Shown piece by piece: positions 42,608 to 51,988 of a stretch of 64,000 nucleotides of DNA (its first letter is position 1; each line of letters begins with the position of its first letter). Origin of the DNA: Streptomyces sp. WMMB 322 (GTDB taxonomy: Bacteria > Actinomycetota > Actinomycetes > Streptomycetales > Streptomycetaceae); NCBI RefSeq assembly GCF_900090145.1, contig NZ_FMHI01000020.1, positions 1 to 64,000 on the forward strand, given 5' to 3'. The notes under the pieces are model-generated. The model saw only the letters and a list, made by a program, of their open reading frames with translations. It did no database searches and was not told the DNA's origin. The position numbers and the translations under genes are program-made.

Positions 42608-44767
42608 ATGCAACCACCCGGCCGTAGTCTCAGCCCGGTGACGACCGGGGCGGGGACGGGGAACGAGACCACCGGCAGCATGGCCGGGGGCGGCGCGGAA
42701 ACGAAGGCCGGCAGCGGGACCGGCGGCAGGGCCGTCGGAACGCCCGTCGGAACGAGCGGGGGAACGCGCGCAGGCCCCGCGCCCGAAAGCGGCCGCTCGG
42801 CGGTGCGTTCGCTGCTCCGGCTGTGGCCGTACGTGCGGCCGGTACGCGTGCGGATGTTCGCCGCGGCCCTGGTCGCCGTGCTCGCCTCGTGCACCGGTCT
42901 GGTGATCCCGCTCGTGCTGAAGTGGATCGTCGACGGCCCGGTGGCCGAGCGGGACACCGCCGGCGTGTGGGCGGGCGGTGCGCTGCTGCTGGGGGTCGGG
43001 GTCCTAGAGGCGGGGCTGTTCGCGCTGCGGCGGTGGCTGAGCGCCCGTCCGCTGGCGGGCGTGGAGGCGGCCATGCGGGCCGACATCTACGGGCACCTTC
43101 AGCGCCTGCCGGTCTCCTTCCACGACCGCTGGCCCAGCGGGCAGTTGCTCTCGCGGGCGACGACCGACCTGGAACTGCTGCGCAGATTCCTCTCGTTCGG
43201 CGTGACCTTTCTGCTGGTCAACGCCGTTACCGTGATGGTCGGTTGCATCATCCTGCTCTCGCAGCAGTGGACGCTCGGGCTGGTGGTCCTCGGCCCGTTC
43301 GTGCCGCTGGTGTGGATGTGCGCGGTCTTCGAGTACCGCTACTCCCACGCCGCGCGCCGGGCACAGGACCAGATCGGGGACCTGACGACGCTCGTCGAGG
43401 AATCGGTCCTCGGAATCCGCGTCATCAAGGGATTCGGACGGCACCGCAGCCAGGCCCGCGCGTTCCGCGCACTCTCCGAACGGCTCCTCGGTACGGAGCT
43501 GGAGAAGGCGCGGCTGCTGGCCCGCATCTGGGCGGTGATCATGCTGTTGCCCGAACTCGCCATCGGGGCGGCACTGGTGCTGGGCACGCTGCAGGTGGCC
43601 CAGGGCCATCTCTCGGCGGGAACGCTCGTGGCGTTCCTCTCCACGGCGCTGGCGCTGCGGTGGCCGGTGGAGTCGACCGGGTTCCTGCTGGCGCTGAGCA
43701 ACGAGTCGGCGACGGCGACCGACCGGTTCTTCGAGGTACTCGACGAGCCGCTGCCCGCGGACGTGCTCGTCAAGAGCGCGCCGGAGCGCGGAACCCCGGA
43801 CGGCCCGCGCGGGGGCGGGTTGCGCTTCAGCCGCGTCGTCTTCCGCTATCCCGACGCGCCGGACGGCACCCGGCCCGTCCTGGACGGAGTCGATCTGCAC
43901 GTGTGTCCGGGCGAGACGATGGCTCTCGTCGGCGCGACGGGAAGCGGCAAGACGACCCTCACGGCGCTCGTGCCGCGTCTTCACGAGGTGACGGCCGGCC
44001 GCATCACCCTGGACGGAGACGACATCGGCACGCTCAGCCGCGCCGATCTCCGCTCCCGGGTCGCCGTGGCGTTCGAGGAGACGACGCTCTTCTCCGCGAC
44101 CGTCGCGGAGAACGTGCTGATGGGCGCGGACGGTCCGGCCCACGCCGCAATGCCGGCGCTGCCACCGCCCCGGCCGGGATCAGGCGCCCAGGCCGCACCG
44201 GACGCCGCCCGCAACAGCGCCACCCCGGACGGCGCGGCCGACGACCGTGTGCCGCCGCCCGGCCGGCTGACCCCGGGCGCCCCGCCGCTCCCCGGACATG
44301 CCGCGCCGGAACACCGGGCCGGGAAGCCGGCCGGGCAGCGGGCCGGGCTCGACCGCGCACTGCGTGTCGCACAGGCCGACGGCTTCGTCGCCGCCCTGCC
44401 GCACGGCTCCGCAACCCAGGTCGGCGAGCAGGGCCTGAGCCTGTCCGGCGGGCAGCGGCAGCGCCTCGCCCTGGCGCGTGCCGTCGTCGGCCGTCCCTCA
44501 TTCCTCGTACTGGACGATCCGCTCTCCGCGCTCGACGTGCACACGGAGGCCGCCGTCGAGGCCGCCCTGCGGGAGGTGCTGGCCTCGACCACCGCGCTCG
44601 TCGTCGCACACCGGCCCTCGACGGTGCTGCTCGCCGACCGGGTGGCGCTGCTCTCGGGCGGCCGCATCGCGGCCGTCGGCACGCATCACGAGCTGCTGCG
44701 CAGCAGCGAGGAGTACCGCCGCCTGATGTCGGGCGAGAACAACGAGCGGGAGAAGGAGCGGAGTTGA
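42608..44767 (+). CDS. ABC exporter half-transporter A (degenerate NBD)
   Basis: The product is up to 719 residues: a Gly/Thr-rich N-terminus, six membrane helices (ABC_membrane), then a nucleotide-binding domain. The NBD has Walker A VGATGSGKTT, signature LSGGQRQRLALA, and Walker B FLVLDDPLSALD. The residue after Walker B is Asp instead of catalytic Glu, the usual sign of the degenerate half in heterodimeric exporters. About 70 low-complexity Pro/Ala/Gly residues (44130-44345) interrupt the NBD between the Q loop region and the signature. The start could be ATG 42608 or ATG 42680. The stop overlaps the TTG start of the partner gene. Confidence 0.88.
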   Translation: MQPPGRSLSPVTTGAGTGNETTGSMAGGGAETKAGSGTGGRAVGTPVGTSGGTRAGPAPESGRSAVRSLLRLWPYVRPVRVRMFAAALVAVLASCTGLVIPLVLKWIVDGPVAERDTAGVWAGGALLLGVGVLEAGLFALRRWLSARPLAGVEAAMRADIYGHLQRLPVSFHDRWPSGQLLSRATTDLELLRRFLSFGVTFLLVNAVTVMVGCIILLSQQWTLGLVVLGPFVPLVWMCAVFEYRYSHAARRAQDQIGDLTTLVEESVLGIRVIKGFGRHRSQARAFRALSERLLGTELEKARLLARIWAVIMLLPELAIGAALVLGTLQVAQGHLSAGTLVAFLSTALALRWPVESTGFLLALSNESATATDRFFEVLDEPLPADVLVKSAPERGTPDGPRGGGLRFSRVVFRYPDAPDGTRPVLDGVDLHVCPGETMALVGATGSGKTTLTALVPRLHEVTAGRITLDGDDIGTLSRADLRSRVAVAFEETTLFSATVAENVLMGADGPAHAAMPALPPPRPGSGAQAAPDAARNSATPDGAADDRVPPPGRLTPGAPPLPGHAAPEHRAGKPAGQRAGLDRALRVAQADGFVAALPHGSATQVGEQGLSLSGGQRQRLALARAVVGRPSFLVLDDPLSALDVHTEAAVEAALREVLASTTALVVAHRPSTVLLADRVALLSGGRIAAVGTHHELLRSSEEYRRLMSGENNEREKERS

Positions 44768-46683
44768 CCAGCACAGCCGAAACGGCGGGCGGGCCGCAGC
44801 CCGGCCCCGCGCAGACCCCTCACGCGTCCGGGCCCGAACAGCCGCCCGTGCCCGACCCGTTCGACCGCGACGTGCTGCCCGCGCCTCCGCACGCCGCGCG
44901 CACACTGCTCGCATCCCTGCTGCGCCCGCACAAACCGCGCGTCGCCGCCGCGGCCCTGCTTCTGCTCCTGCAGCAGGCGGCGGTGCAGGCGGGTCCGCTC
45001 CTCGTCGCCTTCGCCATCGACCATGCCGTCCCGGCGCTGAGAGGTGAGGGCGGGCAGAGCGGGCAGTTGCTCCTCGCTGCCGTCGGCCTCGCCTATCTGT
45101 TCTGTGCGCTCGCCTCCGGAGGGCTCCAGTACGCCTTCATCGTCGCCGCCGCCCGCGTCAACCAGCGAGTGCTGCTGGAGTTGCGCGGACGGATCTACCG
45201 GCACGCGCAGGCCCTCGACGTCGACTTCCACGACCGCTACACCTCGGGCCGCCTGATCTCCCGCTCCACGACCGATGTCGGCTCGCTGCGCGAACTGCTC
45301 GACGAGGGCCTCCAGGAACTGCTGGCCGTCATCGTCTCCGTCGTCTACATCGTGGTGACGCTGCTGTGGCTCGACCCCGGTCTCGGAATCGCGGCGCTGG
45401 CCAGCTTCGTCCCGCTGGCGCTGCTGGTGCGCAACTTCCAGCAGCGCTCCGCGCGCGTCTACCGGGGCCGCTCCACCGCGATGGCGGCCGTCATCGTGAA
45501 GTTCACGGAGACCGTCGGCGGAATCCGCGCCGTGCAGGCCTTCCGCCGGGAGCGCGCGAACGACGAGGAGTTCGCACGCCTCAACGGCCGTCATCTGAAG
45601 ATGAACGGCGACTCCCTGCTGGAGATGGCGCGTTACGTCGTCACCTCACGGCTCACCGCGAACATCGCCGTCGCGGCGATCGTGCTGTGGGGCGCCTACC
45701 GCGTGGCGGCGCAGGATCTCGCGCTCGGTGTGCTGGCCGCCGCCGCGCTCTATCTGCGCAGGCTGTACGAGCCGATCGACCACCTCGGGATGTTCCTCAA
45801 CTCCTACCAGTCGGCGGCGGCTTCGCTGGAGAAGATCGCGGGGCTCCTCGCCCAGCGCCCGTCCGTGCCGGAACCGTCCGCACCGCGGGCCCTCCCGCCG
45901 CGCGGCGAGGGGAGCGGCGGCCGCGAAGTCGTCTTCGACTCGGTCTCCTTCGGCTACCGCACGGGCGACGAGGTGCTGCCGCGCTTCGGACTGACCCTCC
46001 GTGCGGGGCGGACGGTGGCGCTGGTGGGCGCCACCGGGGCGGGCAAGTCCACGCTCGTGAAGCTGCTGGCCCGCTTCTACGACCCCACGGGCGGCCGGGT
46101 CCTGCTCGACGGCGTGGACCTGCGCGACGTGGACGGCTCCCAACTGCGGCGCAACGTCGTCATGGTCACGCAGGAGGCGTTCCTCTTCTCGGGCACCGTC
46201 GCGGAGAACATCGCCATCGGCCGTCCGGACGCGACGCGTACCGAGATCGAGAACACCGCGAAGGCCCTGGGCGCGCACGACTTCATCTCCGGCCTCCCCG
46301 AGGGGTACGACACCGACGTGCGCAAGCGGGGCGGCCGGATCTCGGCGGGGCAGCGGCAACTCGTGGCCTTCGCCCGCGCACTGCTCGCGGACCCGGCCGT
46401 GCTGATCCTGGACGAGGCGACGTCGTCTCTGGACATTCCGGGCGAACAAGCCGTGCAGCAGGCGATGATGACGGTGCTTCGGGGCCGCACGGCGGTGGTC
46501 ATCGCCCACCGGCTCTCGACGGTCGAGATCGCGGACCGGGTGCTCGTGATGGAGGACGGCAGACTGGTGGAGGACGGCACTCCGGCTCAACTGATCGCCG
46601 GCGAGGGCAGATTCGCGGGTCTTCACAGCGCCTGGCGCGAGAGTCTCGTCCAGACCCACGCACCCCACCATGACCAGCGGTGA
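44764..46683 (+). CDS. ABC exporter half-transporter B (catalytic NBD)
   Basis: The 639-residue protein has a Pro-rich N-terminus, six membrane helices and an NBD with Walker A VGATGAGKST, signature ISAGQRQLVAFA, and Walker B AVLILDEATSSLD with the catalytic Glu intact. It pairs with gene A to form a heterodimeric exporter with one competent ATP site. TTG at 44764 overlaps the stop of gene A (TTGA), so translation is coupled. Substrate is unknown; lipids, peptides or drugs are typical for the family. Confidence 0.88.
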   Translation: MTSTAETAGGPQPGPAQTPHASGPEQPPVPDPFDRDVLPAPPHAARTLLASLLRPHKPRVAAAALLLLLQQAAVQAGPLLVAFAIDHAVPALRGEGGQSGQLLLAAVGLAYLFCALASGGLQYAFIVAAARVNQRVLLELRGRIYRHAQALDVDFHDRYTSGRLISRSTTDVGSLRELLDEGLQELLAVIVSVVYIVVTLLWLDPGLGIAALASFVPLALLVRNFQQRSARVYRGRSTAMAAVIVKFTETVGGIRAVQAFRRERANDEEFARLNGRHLKMNGDSLLEMARYVVTSRLTANIAVAAIVLWGAYRVAAQDLALGVLAAAALYLRRLYEPIDHLGMFLNSYQSAAASLEKIAGLLAQRPSVPEPSAPRALPPRGEGSGGREVVFDSVSFGYRTGDEVLPRFGLTLRAGRTVALVGATGAGKSTLVKLLARFYDPTGGRVLLDGVDLRDVDGSQLRRNVVMVTQEAFLFSGTVAENIAIGRPDATRTEIENTAKALGAHDFISGLPEGYDTDVRKRGGRISAGQRQLVAFARALLADPAVLILDEATSSLDIPGEQAVQQAMMTVLRGRTAVVIAHRLSTVEIADRVLVMEDGRLVEDGTPAQLIAGEGRFAGLHSAWRESLVQTHAPHHDQR

Positions 46684-46926
46684 CTCCCAACCGCACTGGA
46701 ATCAGCGTCCGTTATCCGGAAAGCGGACGGTCAAGGGCGAACAAAGTCTGGTCAACCTGTGAACGCTGTCTGCCGGAAGCGGTGACATGCACACGTACTC
46801 GACAGTAGTGTGACCGGCAGTCGTGATTTCGCACACTGCACGACTGTTCGCGTTCCAGTTCCAACGTTCTGCCCGGGCAGCCGCGATGGCAGGCCGCCCG
46901 GCCCCCACGGCAGAAGGAGCCACCGA

Positions 46927-48543
46927 GTGAGATCCCTCAGCAAGAAGCAGCGGATATCCGCCCTTGCGGCCACCGCCGCGCTCGTCGTCGCCGGCGTCAC
47001 CGCCGGCACCGCGACGGCCGGCCCCGCTGACGAGCAGTCCTCGATGAAGACGGGCGCCCTGGCCGCCGACATGACCGCGGCCCAGAAGACGCAGCTCATC
47101 AAGAAGGCCGACTCCACCGAGGCCAAGGCCGCGGACGCCAAGGCCCTCGGCCTCGGCTCCAAGGAGAAGCTCGAGGTCAGGGACGTCGTCAAGAACCGGG
47201 ACGGCGCCACCCACGTCCGCTACGAGCGGACCCTCGACGGCATGCCCGTCCTCGGCGGCGACATGGTCGTGCACAAGTCCAAGTCGGGCAAGCGGACCGG
47301 CGTCACCAAGTCCACCGAGGCCGACATCTCCGCCGTCTCCACGAAGGGGATCAGCACCGCCGAGAAGCCCGCCACGCCGAAGGCCGAGGGCAGCAAGGCG
47401 CCGCGCAAGGTCGTCTACGCATTGAGCGGCAAGCCCGTCGTCGCCTGGGAGACCGTCGAGGGCGGTACCCAGAAGTCCGGCGCACCGAGCCAGCTGCACG
47501 TCATCACCGACGCCAAGACCGGCAAGAAGCTCCTGGAGTACCAGGGCATCCACGAGGCCGACGGCACCGGCGCCAGCATGTACAGCGGCGAGGTCGAGCT
47601 CTCCACGGACGGCGCGGACGGCAAGTTCACGCTGACCGACGCCTCCAGGGGCGGCAGCAAGACCGTGAACCTGGAGAACGGGGAGAGCGGTGACGGCAAG
47701 GAGTTCACCGACGAGGACAACAAGTGGGGCACCGGCAAGCCCGAGGACCCCCAGACCGCTGCTGTCGACGCCCACTACGGCGCCATGCAGACCTGGGACT
47801 TCTTCAAGGACACCTTCGGCCGTGAGGGCATCGCCGGCGACGGCAAGGGTGCGCCCAGCCGCGTCCACTACGGCGACAACTACGTCAACGCCTTCTGGGA
47901 CGACAGCTGCTTCTGCATGACCTACGGCGACGGTGAGGGCAACAAGGCCCCGCTCACCTCGCTCGACGTCGCGGCCCACGAGATGTCGCACGGTGTCACC
48001 TCGACGACCGCGAAACTGGTCTACGCGGGCGAGTCGGGCGGACTGAACGAAGCCACCTCGGACATCTTCGCGGCGGCCACGGAGTTCCACGCCCCGGAGA
48101 ACAAGGAAGACGTCGCCGACTTCCACGTCGGCGAGGAGATCGACATCAACGGCGACGGCACTCCGCTGCGTTACATGGACAAGCCGAGCAAGGACGGCAA
48201 CTCCCTCGACGAGTGGAGCGACAAGGCCGGCGACGTGGACGTGCACTACTCGTCCGGCATCGCCAACCACTGGTTCTTCCTGATGTCCATGGGCAGCGGG
48301 AAGTCCGAGAAGAACGGCGTCGAGTACGACTCGCCGACTTCCGACGGCTCCACCATCGAGGGCATCGGCATCACCAAGGCCCAGGAGATCTGGTTCAAGG
48401 CGCTGACCGAGAACATGACCGCGAACACGGACTACAAGGCGGCCCGTGAGGCGACGGTCAAGGCCTCCAACGACCTCTTCGGCGCCGACTCCGCCGAGAC
48501 CAAGGCGGTCGAGGCAGCCTGGACGGCCGTCGCGGTCAAGTGA
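46927..48543 (+). CDS. Secreted M4 (thermolysin-family) metalloprotease
   Basis: The 538-residue precursor starts with a signal peptide (basic RSLSKKQR, then a hydrophobic run ending near AGPADE). An FTP/PepSY-type propeptide follows (AKALGLGSKEKLEVRDVV, HVRYERTLDGMPVLGGDMVVH). The mature domain has AAHEMSHGVTS (HExxH, two Zn ligands and catalytic Glu) and GGLNEATSDIF (third ligand Glu), plus HYSSGIANHWF with the active-site His. The GTG at 46927 has AAGGAG upstream. It acts outside the cell in protein degradation. The gene ends at a strong terminator shared with glgP. Confidence 0.94.
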   Translation: MRSLSKKQRISALAATAALVVAGVTAGTATAGPADEQSSMKTGALAADMTAAQKTQLIKKADSTEAKAADAKALGLGSKEKLEVRDVVKNRDGATHVRYERTLDGMPVLGGDMVVHKSKSGKRTGVTKSTEADISAVSTKGISTAEKPATPKAEGSKAPRKVVYALSGKPVVAWETVEGGTQKSGAPSQLHVITDAKTGKKLLEYQGIHEADGTGASMYSGEVELSTDGADGKFTLTDASRGGSKTVNLENGESGDGKEFTDEDNKWGTGKPEDPQTAAVDAHYGAMQTWDFFKDTFGREGIAGDGKGAPSRVHYGDNYVNAFWDDSCFCMTYGDGEGNKAPLTSLDVAAHEMSHGVTSTTAKLVYAGESGGLNEATSDIFAAATEFHAPENKEDVADFHVGEEIDINGDGTPLRYMDKPSKDGNSLDEWSDKAGDVDVHYSSGIANHWFFLMSMGSGKSEKNGVEYDSPTSDGSTIEGIGITKAQEIWFKALTENMTANTDYKAAREATVKASNDLFGADSAETKAVEAAWTAVAVK

Positions 48544-48613
48544 CCCGGGCGGACCGGCCCGCCGCCGGATCCCGGCCGTAGAGCCGTAGACCCAGGGCCA
48601 CCGGCACAGCCGC

Positions 48614-48654
48614 GGGGCGGGTGCCGTGCGCAGAACGCGCACGGCACCCGCCCC
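48614..48654. terminator. Strong bidirectional terminator
   Basis: An 18-bp perfect stem (48614-48631 with 48637-48654) around a 5-nt loop sits between the convergent protease and glgP genes. Confidence 0.88.
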
Positions 48655-48664
48655 GTCGTCGTGC

Positions 48665-51397
48665 TCAGACCTCCTCGGCCTCGGGTGCGGCCGCGAGGCC
48701 CATTTCGGCCGCCGAGGCCAGCAGCCGGTGCGCGGGCAGTACCCGCACCGTGTACCCGAAGGGGCCCGCACGGCCGGGCGTGACGGTCCCCTCGTACGTC
48801 CACCGCCCCTCCAGGTCGGGGCCGCCGCTCGCGGACGTCACGGGCTTGAGCGGCACGCTCACCGCGTCGCCGCCCGTGATGCGGTCGGTGCCGTCGAGCC
48901 GTCCGGAAACGGCCTGCACCTCCACGTCCTCGGGGGACAGCGTCCCGAGGACGACCCGCGCGCGCAGAGTCAGGCACGAGCCGAGAGCCAGGCCGTCGTC
49001 CGGTTCGTGCTGCCGTCCCGCAGCGTCCTGCCGGACACTCCCGTCGTGCCCGTGGTGCTCGTCGTGCCCGTCCCGGCGGCCCGCGCCCTCCGGTCCGTCA
49101 TGCCGCTCGTGCTCGACCCGGCCGACGGCGACGGACGGCCACTGCTCCCGCACACGCGCCTTCCAGGCGGCCAGTTCGCGTGCCGCGTCCGGGCCCGCCT
49201 CGCGCTGGGCGCGGGCGGCCGGCGCGTACAGCTGCTGGACGTACTCGCGCACCATCCGCTCCGCCTGCACCTTCGGGCCGAGCCGCGAGAGCGTCCTGCG
49301 GACCATCTCCACCCAGCGGGCCGGGACGGGCCCACCCGCGCCCCCGGCCGCAGCGCGGGAACCCGGACCCGAACCCGACCCGGAATCGGACCCGGGACCG
49401 GGACCGGGACGGACGCTGCCGCCGCGCTCGTAGAAGCAGGGCGCGACATGGTCCTCGATCAGCGAGTAGAGCGCCGCGGCCTCGATGCCGTCCCGGCGGT
49501 CCTCGTCCGCGGCGGCCTCGCCGTCCGCACTCGGCACGGCCCAGCCGAAGTCCGCGTCGAACCACTCCTCCCACCAGCCGTCCCGCACCGAGAGGTTGAG
49601 GCATCCGTTCAGCGCGGCCTTCATCCCGCTGGTGCCGCACGCTTCGAGCGGCTTCAGCGGATTGTTGAGCCACACGTCGCAGCCGGGGTAGAGCGCCTGG
49701 GCCATCTCCATTCCGTAGTCGGGGAGGAAGACGATGCGGTGACGCACACGAGGATCGTCCGCGAAACGCACCAGCTCCTGGATCAGCTCCTTGCCTCCCT
49801 CGTCCGCCGGGTGCGCCTTGCCCGCCACCACGATCTGCACCGGACGTTCGGGGTGCAGCAGCAGCCCGGTGAGCCGCTCACGGTCACGCAGCATCAGGGT
49901 GAGCCGCTTGTACGACGGCACGCGCCGCGCGAAACCGATCGTCAGCACATCCGGGTCGAACACCCCGTCCGTCCAGCCGAGTTCGGAGTCGGCGGCGCCG
50001 CGCTCGCGCCACGAGGCGCGCAGGCGCGCCCGCACCTCGTGCACGAGCCGCTCGCGCAGTCGGCGGCGCAGCGCCCACAGTTCGGCGTCGGGCAGCGCCG
50101 CCGCATCGTCGGGCACGTCGGGCGATCGCCAAGTGGGCGCGTGCACGCCGTTGGTGACGGACGTGATGGGCACCTCGGCCGGGTCGAAGCCCGGCCAGAG
50201 CCCGGCGAACATGGCGCGGCTGACCTCACCGTGCAGGGTGCTCACGCCGTTGGCCCGCTGGGCCAGCCGCAGGCCCATCACCGCCATGTTGAACAGACCC
50301 GGGTCGCCGCCGGGGTAGCTCTCCGCGCCGAGGCGCAGCACGTCGTCCGCGGGGATGCCCTCCAGCTCGCCGTCGTCGCCGAAGTGGGCCGCCACCAGGG
50401 CGTTGTCGAAGCGGTCGATCCCCGCGGGGACGGGTGTGTGGGTGGTGAAGAGGTTGCCCGCACGCACCGATTCCAGGGCGGCGTCGAACTCCAGCCCCTG
50501 CTCCCCCAGTTCGCGGATGCGTTCCAGCCCGAGGAAGCCGGCGTGGCCCTCGTTGGTGTGGAAGACCTCGGGTGCGGGGTGGCCGGTGCGCCGGCAGTAC
50601 GCGCGCACCGCACGCACGCCGCCGATGCCGAGCAGCATCTCCTGGAGGAGGCGGTGCTCGCCCCCGCCGCCGTAGAGCCGGTCGGTGACCTCGCGTTCGG
50701 CCGGCGCGTTCGCACCGACCATGGAGTCGAGGAGCAGCAGCGGTACGCGCCCCACCCGCGCCTGCCACACCTGGGCGCGCAGCGACCGGCCGCCGGGCAG
50801 CCGCAACTCGACGCGTACGGGCAGGCCGTTCTCCTCGCGCAGCAGCCGCAGCGGGAGTTCCGCCGGATCGAGCGCCGGATAGTGCTCCAGCTGCCGGCCC
50901 TCGCGGGAGAGGCTCTGCCGGAAGTATCCCTGGCGGTAGAGGAGCCCCACACCGATCAGGGGTACTCCCAGATCGCCGGCGGCCTTGAGGTGGTCGCCGG
51001 CGAGGATCCCGAGCCCGCCCGAGTACTGCGGCAGGGCGCCGGTGATTCCGAACTCCGGTGAGAAGTACGCGACGGCGCGCGGGAGATCGCCGGTGGCGGC
51101 CTCCTGCTGGTACCAGCGCGGCTCGTTCACGGCGTCGTGCAGATCGCCGGCGACGACGGCGAGCCTCCGCAGGAAGGCTCCGTCGCAGGAGAGCCGGGCG
51201 AGCTTCGAGGGCGTCAGGGCGCAGAGCATGCGCAGCGGGTCGCCGCCCGCGAGCCGCCAGGCCTCCGGGTCGAGTTCGCTGAAGAAACGGAGGGTCGGGG
51301 GATGCCAGGACCAGCGCAGGTTGTGCGCCAGTTCGCTCAGGGGACGGAGTGGTTCGGGGAGTACGGGATGAACGGAGAAACGACGAATGGCCTTCAC
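48665..51397 (-). CDS. glgP: Alpha-glucan (glycogen) phosphorylase
   Basis: The protein of about 910 residues is of the actinobacterial GT35 type. It begins VKAIRRFSVHPVLPEPLRPL with NLRWSWHPPT, has YFSPEFGITGALPQYSGGLGILAGDHLK, and carries the PLP-binding segment EACGTSGMKAALNG with its Lys. It releases glucose-1-phosphate from alpha-1,4-glucan. Two low-complexity inserts occur: a Gly/Ser/Pro-rich stretch (about 49325-49430) and a His/Asp/Gly-rich stretch (about 48990-49100). GTG 51397 is the start that matches the family N-terminus; ATG 51418 is a slightly longer option. It is divergent from the P450 pair and neighbours the GlgE genes. Confidence 0.93.
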   Translation of the reverse strand: MKAIRRFSVHPVLPEPLRPLSELAHNLRWSWHPPTLRFFSELDPEAWRLAGGDPLRMLCALTPSKLARLSCDGAFLRRLAVVAGDLHDAVNEPRWYQQEAATGDLPRAVAYFSPEFGITGALPQYSGGLGILAGDHLKAAGDLGVPLIGVGLLYRQGYFRQSLSREGRQLEHYPALDPAELPLRLLREENGLPVRVELRLPGGRSLRAQVWQARVGRVPLLLLDSMVGANAPAEREVTDRLYGGGGEHRLLQEMLLGIGGVRAVRAYCRRTGHPAPEVFHTNEGHAGFLGLERIRELGEQGLEFDAALESVRAGNLFTTHTPVPAGIDRFDNALVAAHFGDDGELEGIPADDVLRLGAESYPGGDPGLFNMAVMGLRLAQRANGVSTLHGEVSRAMFAGLWPGFDPAEVPITSVTNGVHAPTWRSPDVPDDAAALPDAELWALRRRLRERLVHEVRARLRASWRERGAADSELGWTDGVFDPDVLTIGFARRVPSYKRLTLMLRDRERLTGLLLHPERPVQIVVAGKAHPADEGGKELIQELVRFADDPRVRHRIVFLPDYGMEMAQALYPGCDVWLNNPLKPLEACGTSGMKAALNGCLNLSVRDGWWEEWFDADFGWAVPSADGEAAADEDRRDGIEAAALYSLIEDHVAPCFYERGGSVRPGPGPGSDSGSGSGPGSRAAAGGAGGPVPARWVEMVRRTLSRLGPKVQAERMVREYVQQLYAPAARAQREAGPDAARELAAWKARVREQWPSVAVGRVEHERHDGPEGAGRRDGHDEHHGHDGSVRQDAAGRQHEPDDGLALGSCLTLRARVVLGTLSPEDVEVQAVSGRLDGTDRITGGDAVSVPLKPVTSASGGPDLEGRWTYEGTVTPGRAGPFGYTVRVLPAHRLLASAAEMGLAAAPEAEEV

Positions 51398-51988
51398 TCC
51401 TCGACCGTAACGGGGCATACGCACCCATTGCGGCAATGATCCGCCCGGCGCGGGATGTCCACCCCGACGCGGTGACCGCAGCGGTGCGCGGGCGGCTGTC
51501 CGCACCGTGAGGCCCTCGACCCGGATGCGGTCGGTGACGTGCCGTCAACGCGCCCCCGCGGAGGGGGCGGGCCGGCTCGTTCTCCGATACATCCGTCACA
51601 TCGTGCGGGTAATTCCGCTCGTCACGGGCCCGGGCCGGAATGCGCAGCTCCACCCCCTCGACCGGGCTCCGTCTCTGCTCCTAAGCTTCGGGACCTCAGT
51701 ACACGGGGCACGACTTCTGCACGTCCCACCTGGGCTCTCCACACGGGACGCGGACAGTCGCGGGCAGACCACGGAGGTGAACGGAGAGCAACGGTGCGGG
51801 CCGCGCACAGCGGCCCAGGGCACGCTCGCTCCCCGTCGGGGTGAAGTGTGACGGCGCAGCACAGCGGTGGGTTCCTGACCAGCTCCCTCTCCCGCTTGCG
51901 CCGCTGGATCCGTGTTCCGACCGGGTCGCGCATTCCAGTACCCGTCCACGCAATCGGTCGCGATCCATCACACGGAAGGTTTTGCATC
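51398..51988. other. Divergent region between glgP and the P450 pair
   Basis: These 591 bp contain no gene I can support. A 13-bp palindrome cattgcggcaatg (51426-51438) lies 29 bp upstream of the glgP start, and a 7-bp-stem hairpin is at 51551-51569. An in-frame GTG at 51848 could extend the P450, but that part has no P450-like sequence. Confidence 0.5.

Noticed and set aside
51848..51988. N-terminal 47-codon extension of the CYP157-like P450
   Set aside because: The extension is Arg/Ser-rich and unlike P450 N-termini, and a better-spaced GGAAGG precedes GTG 51989.
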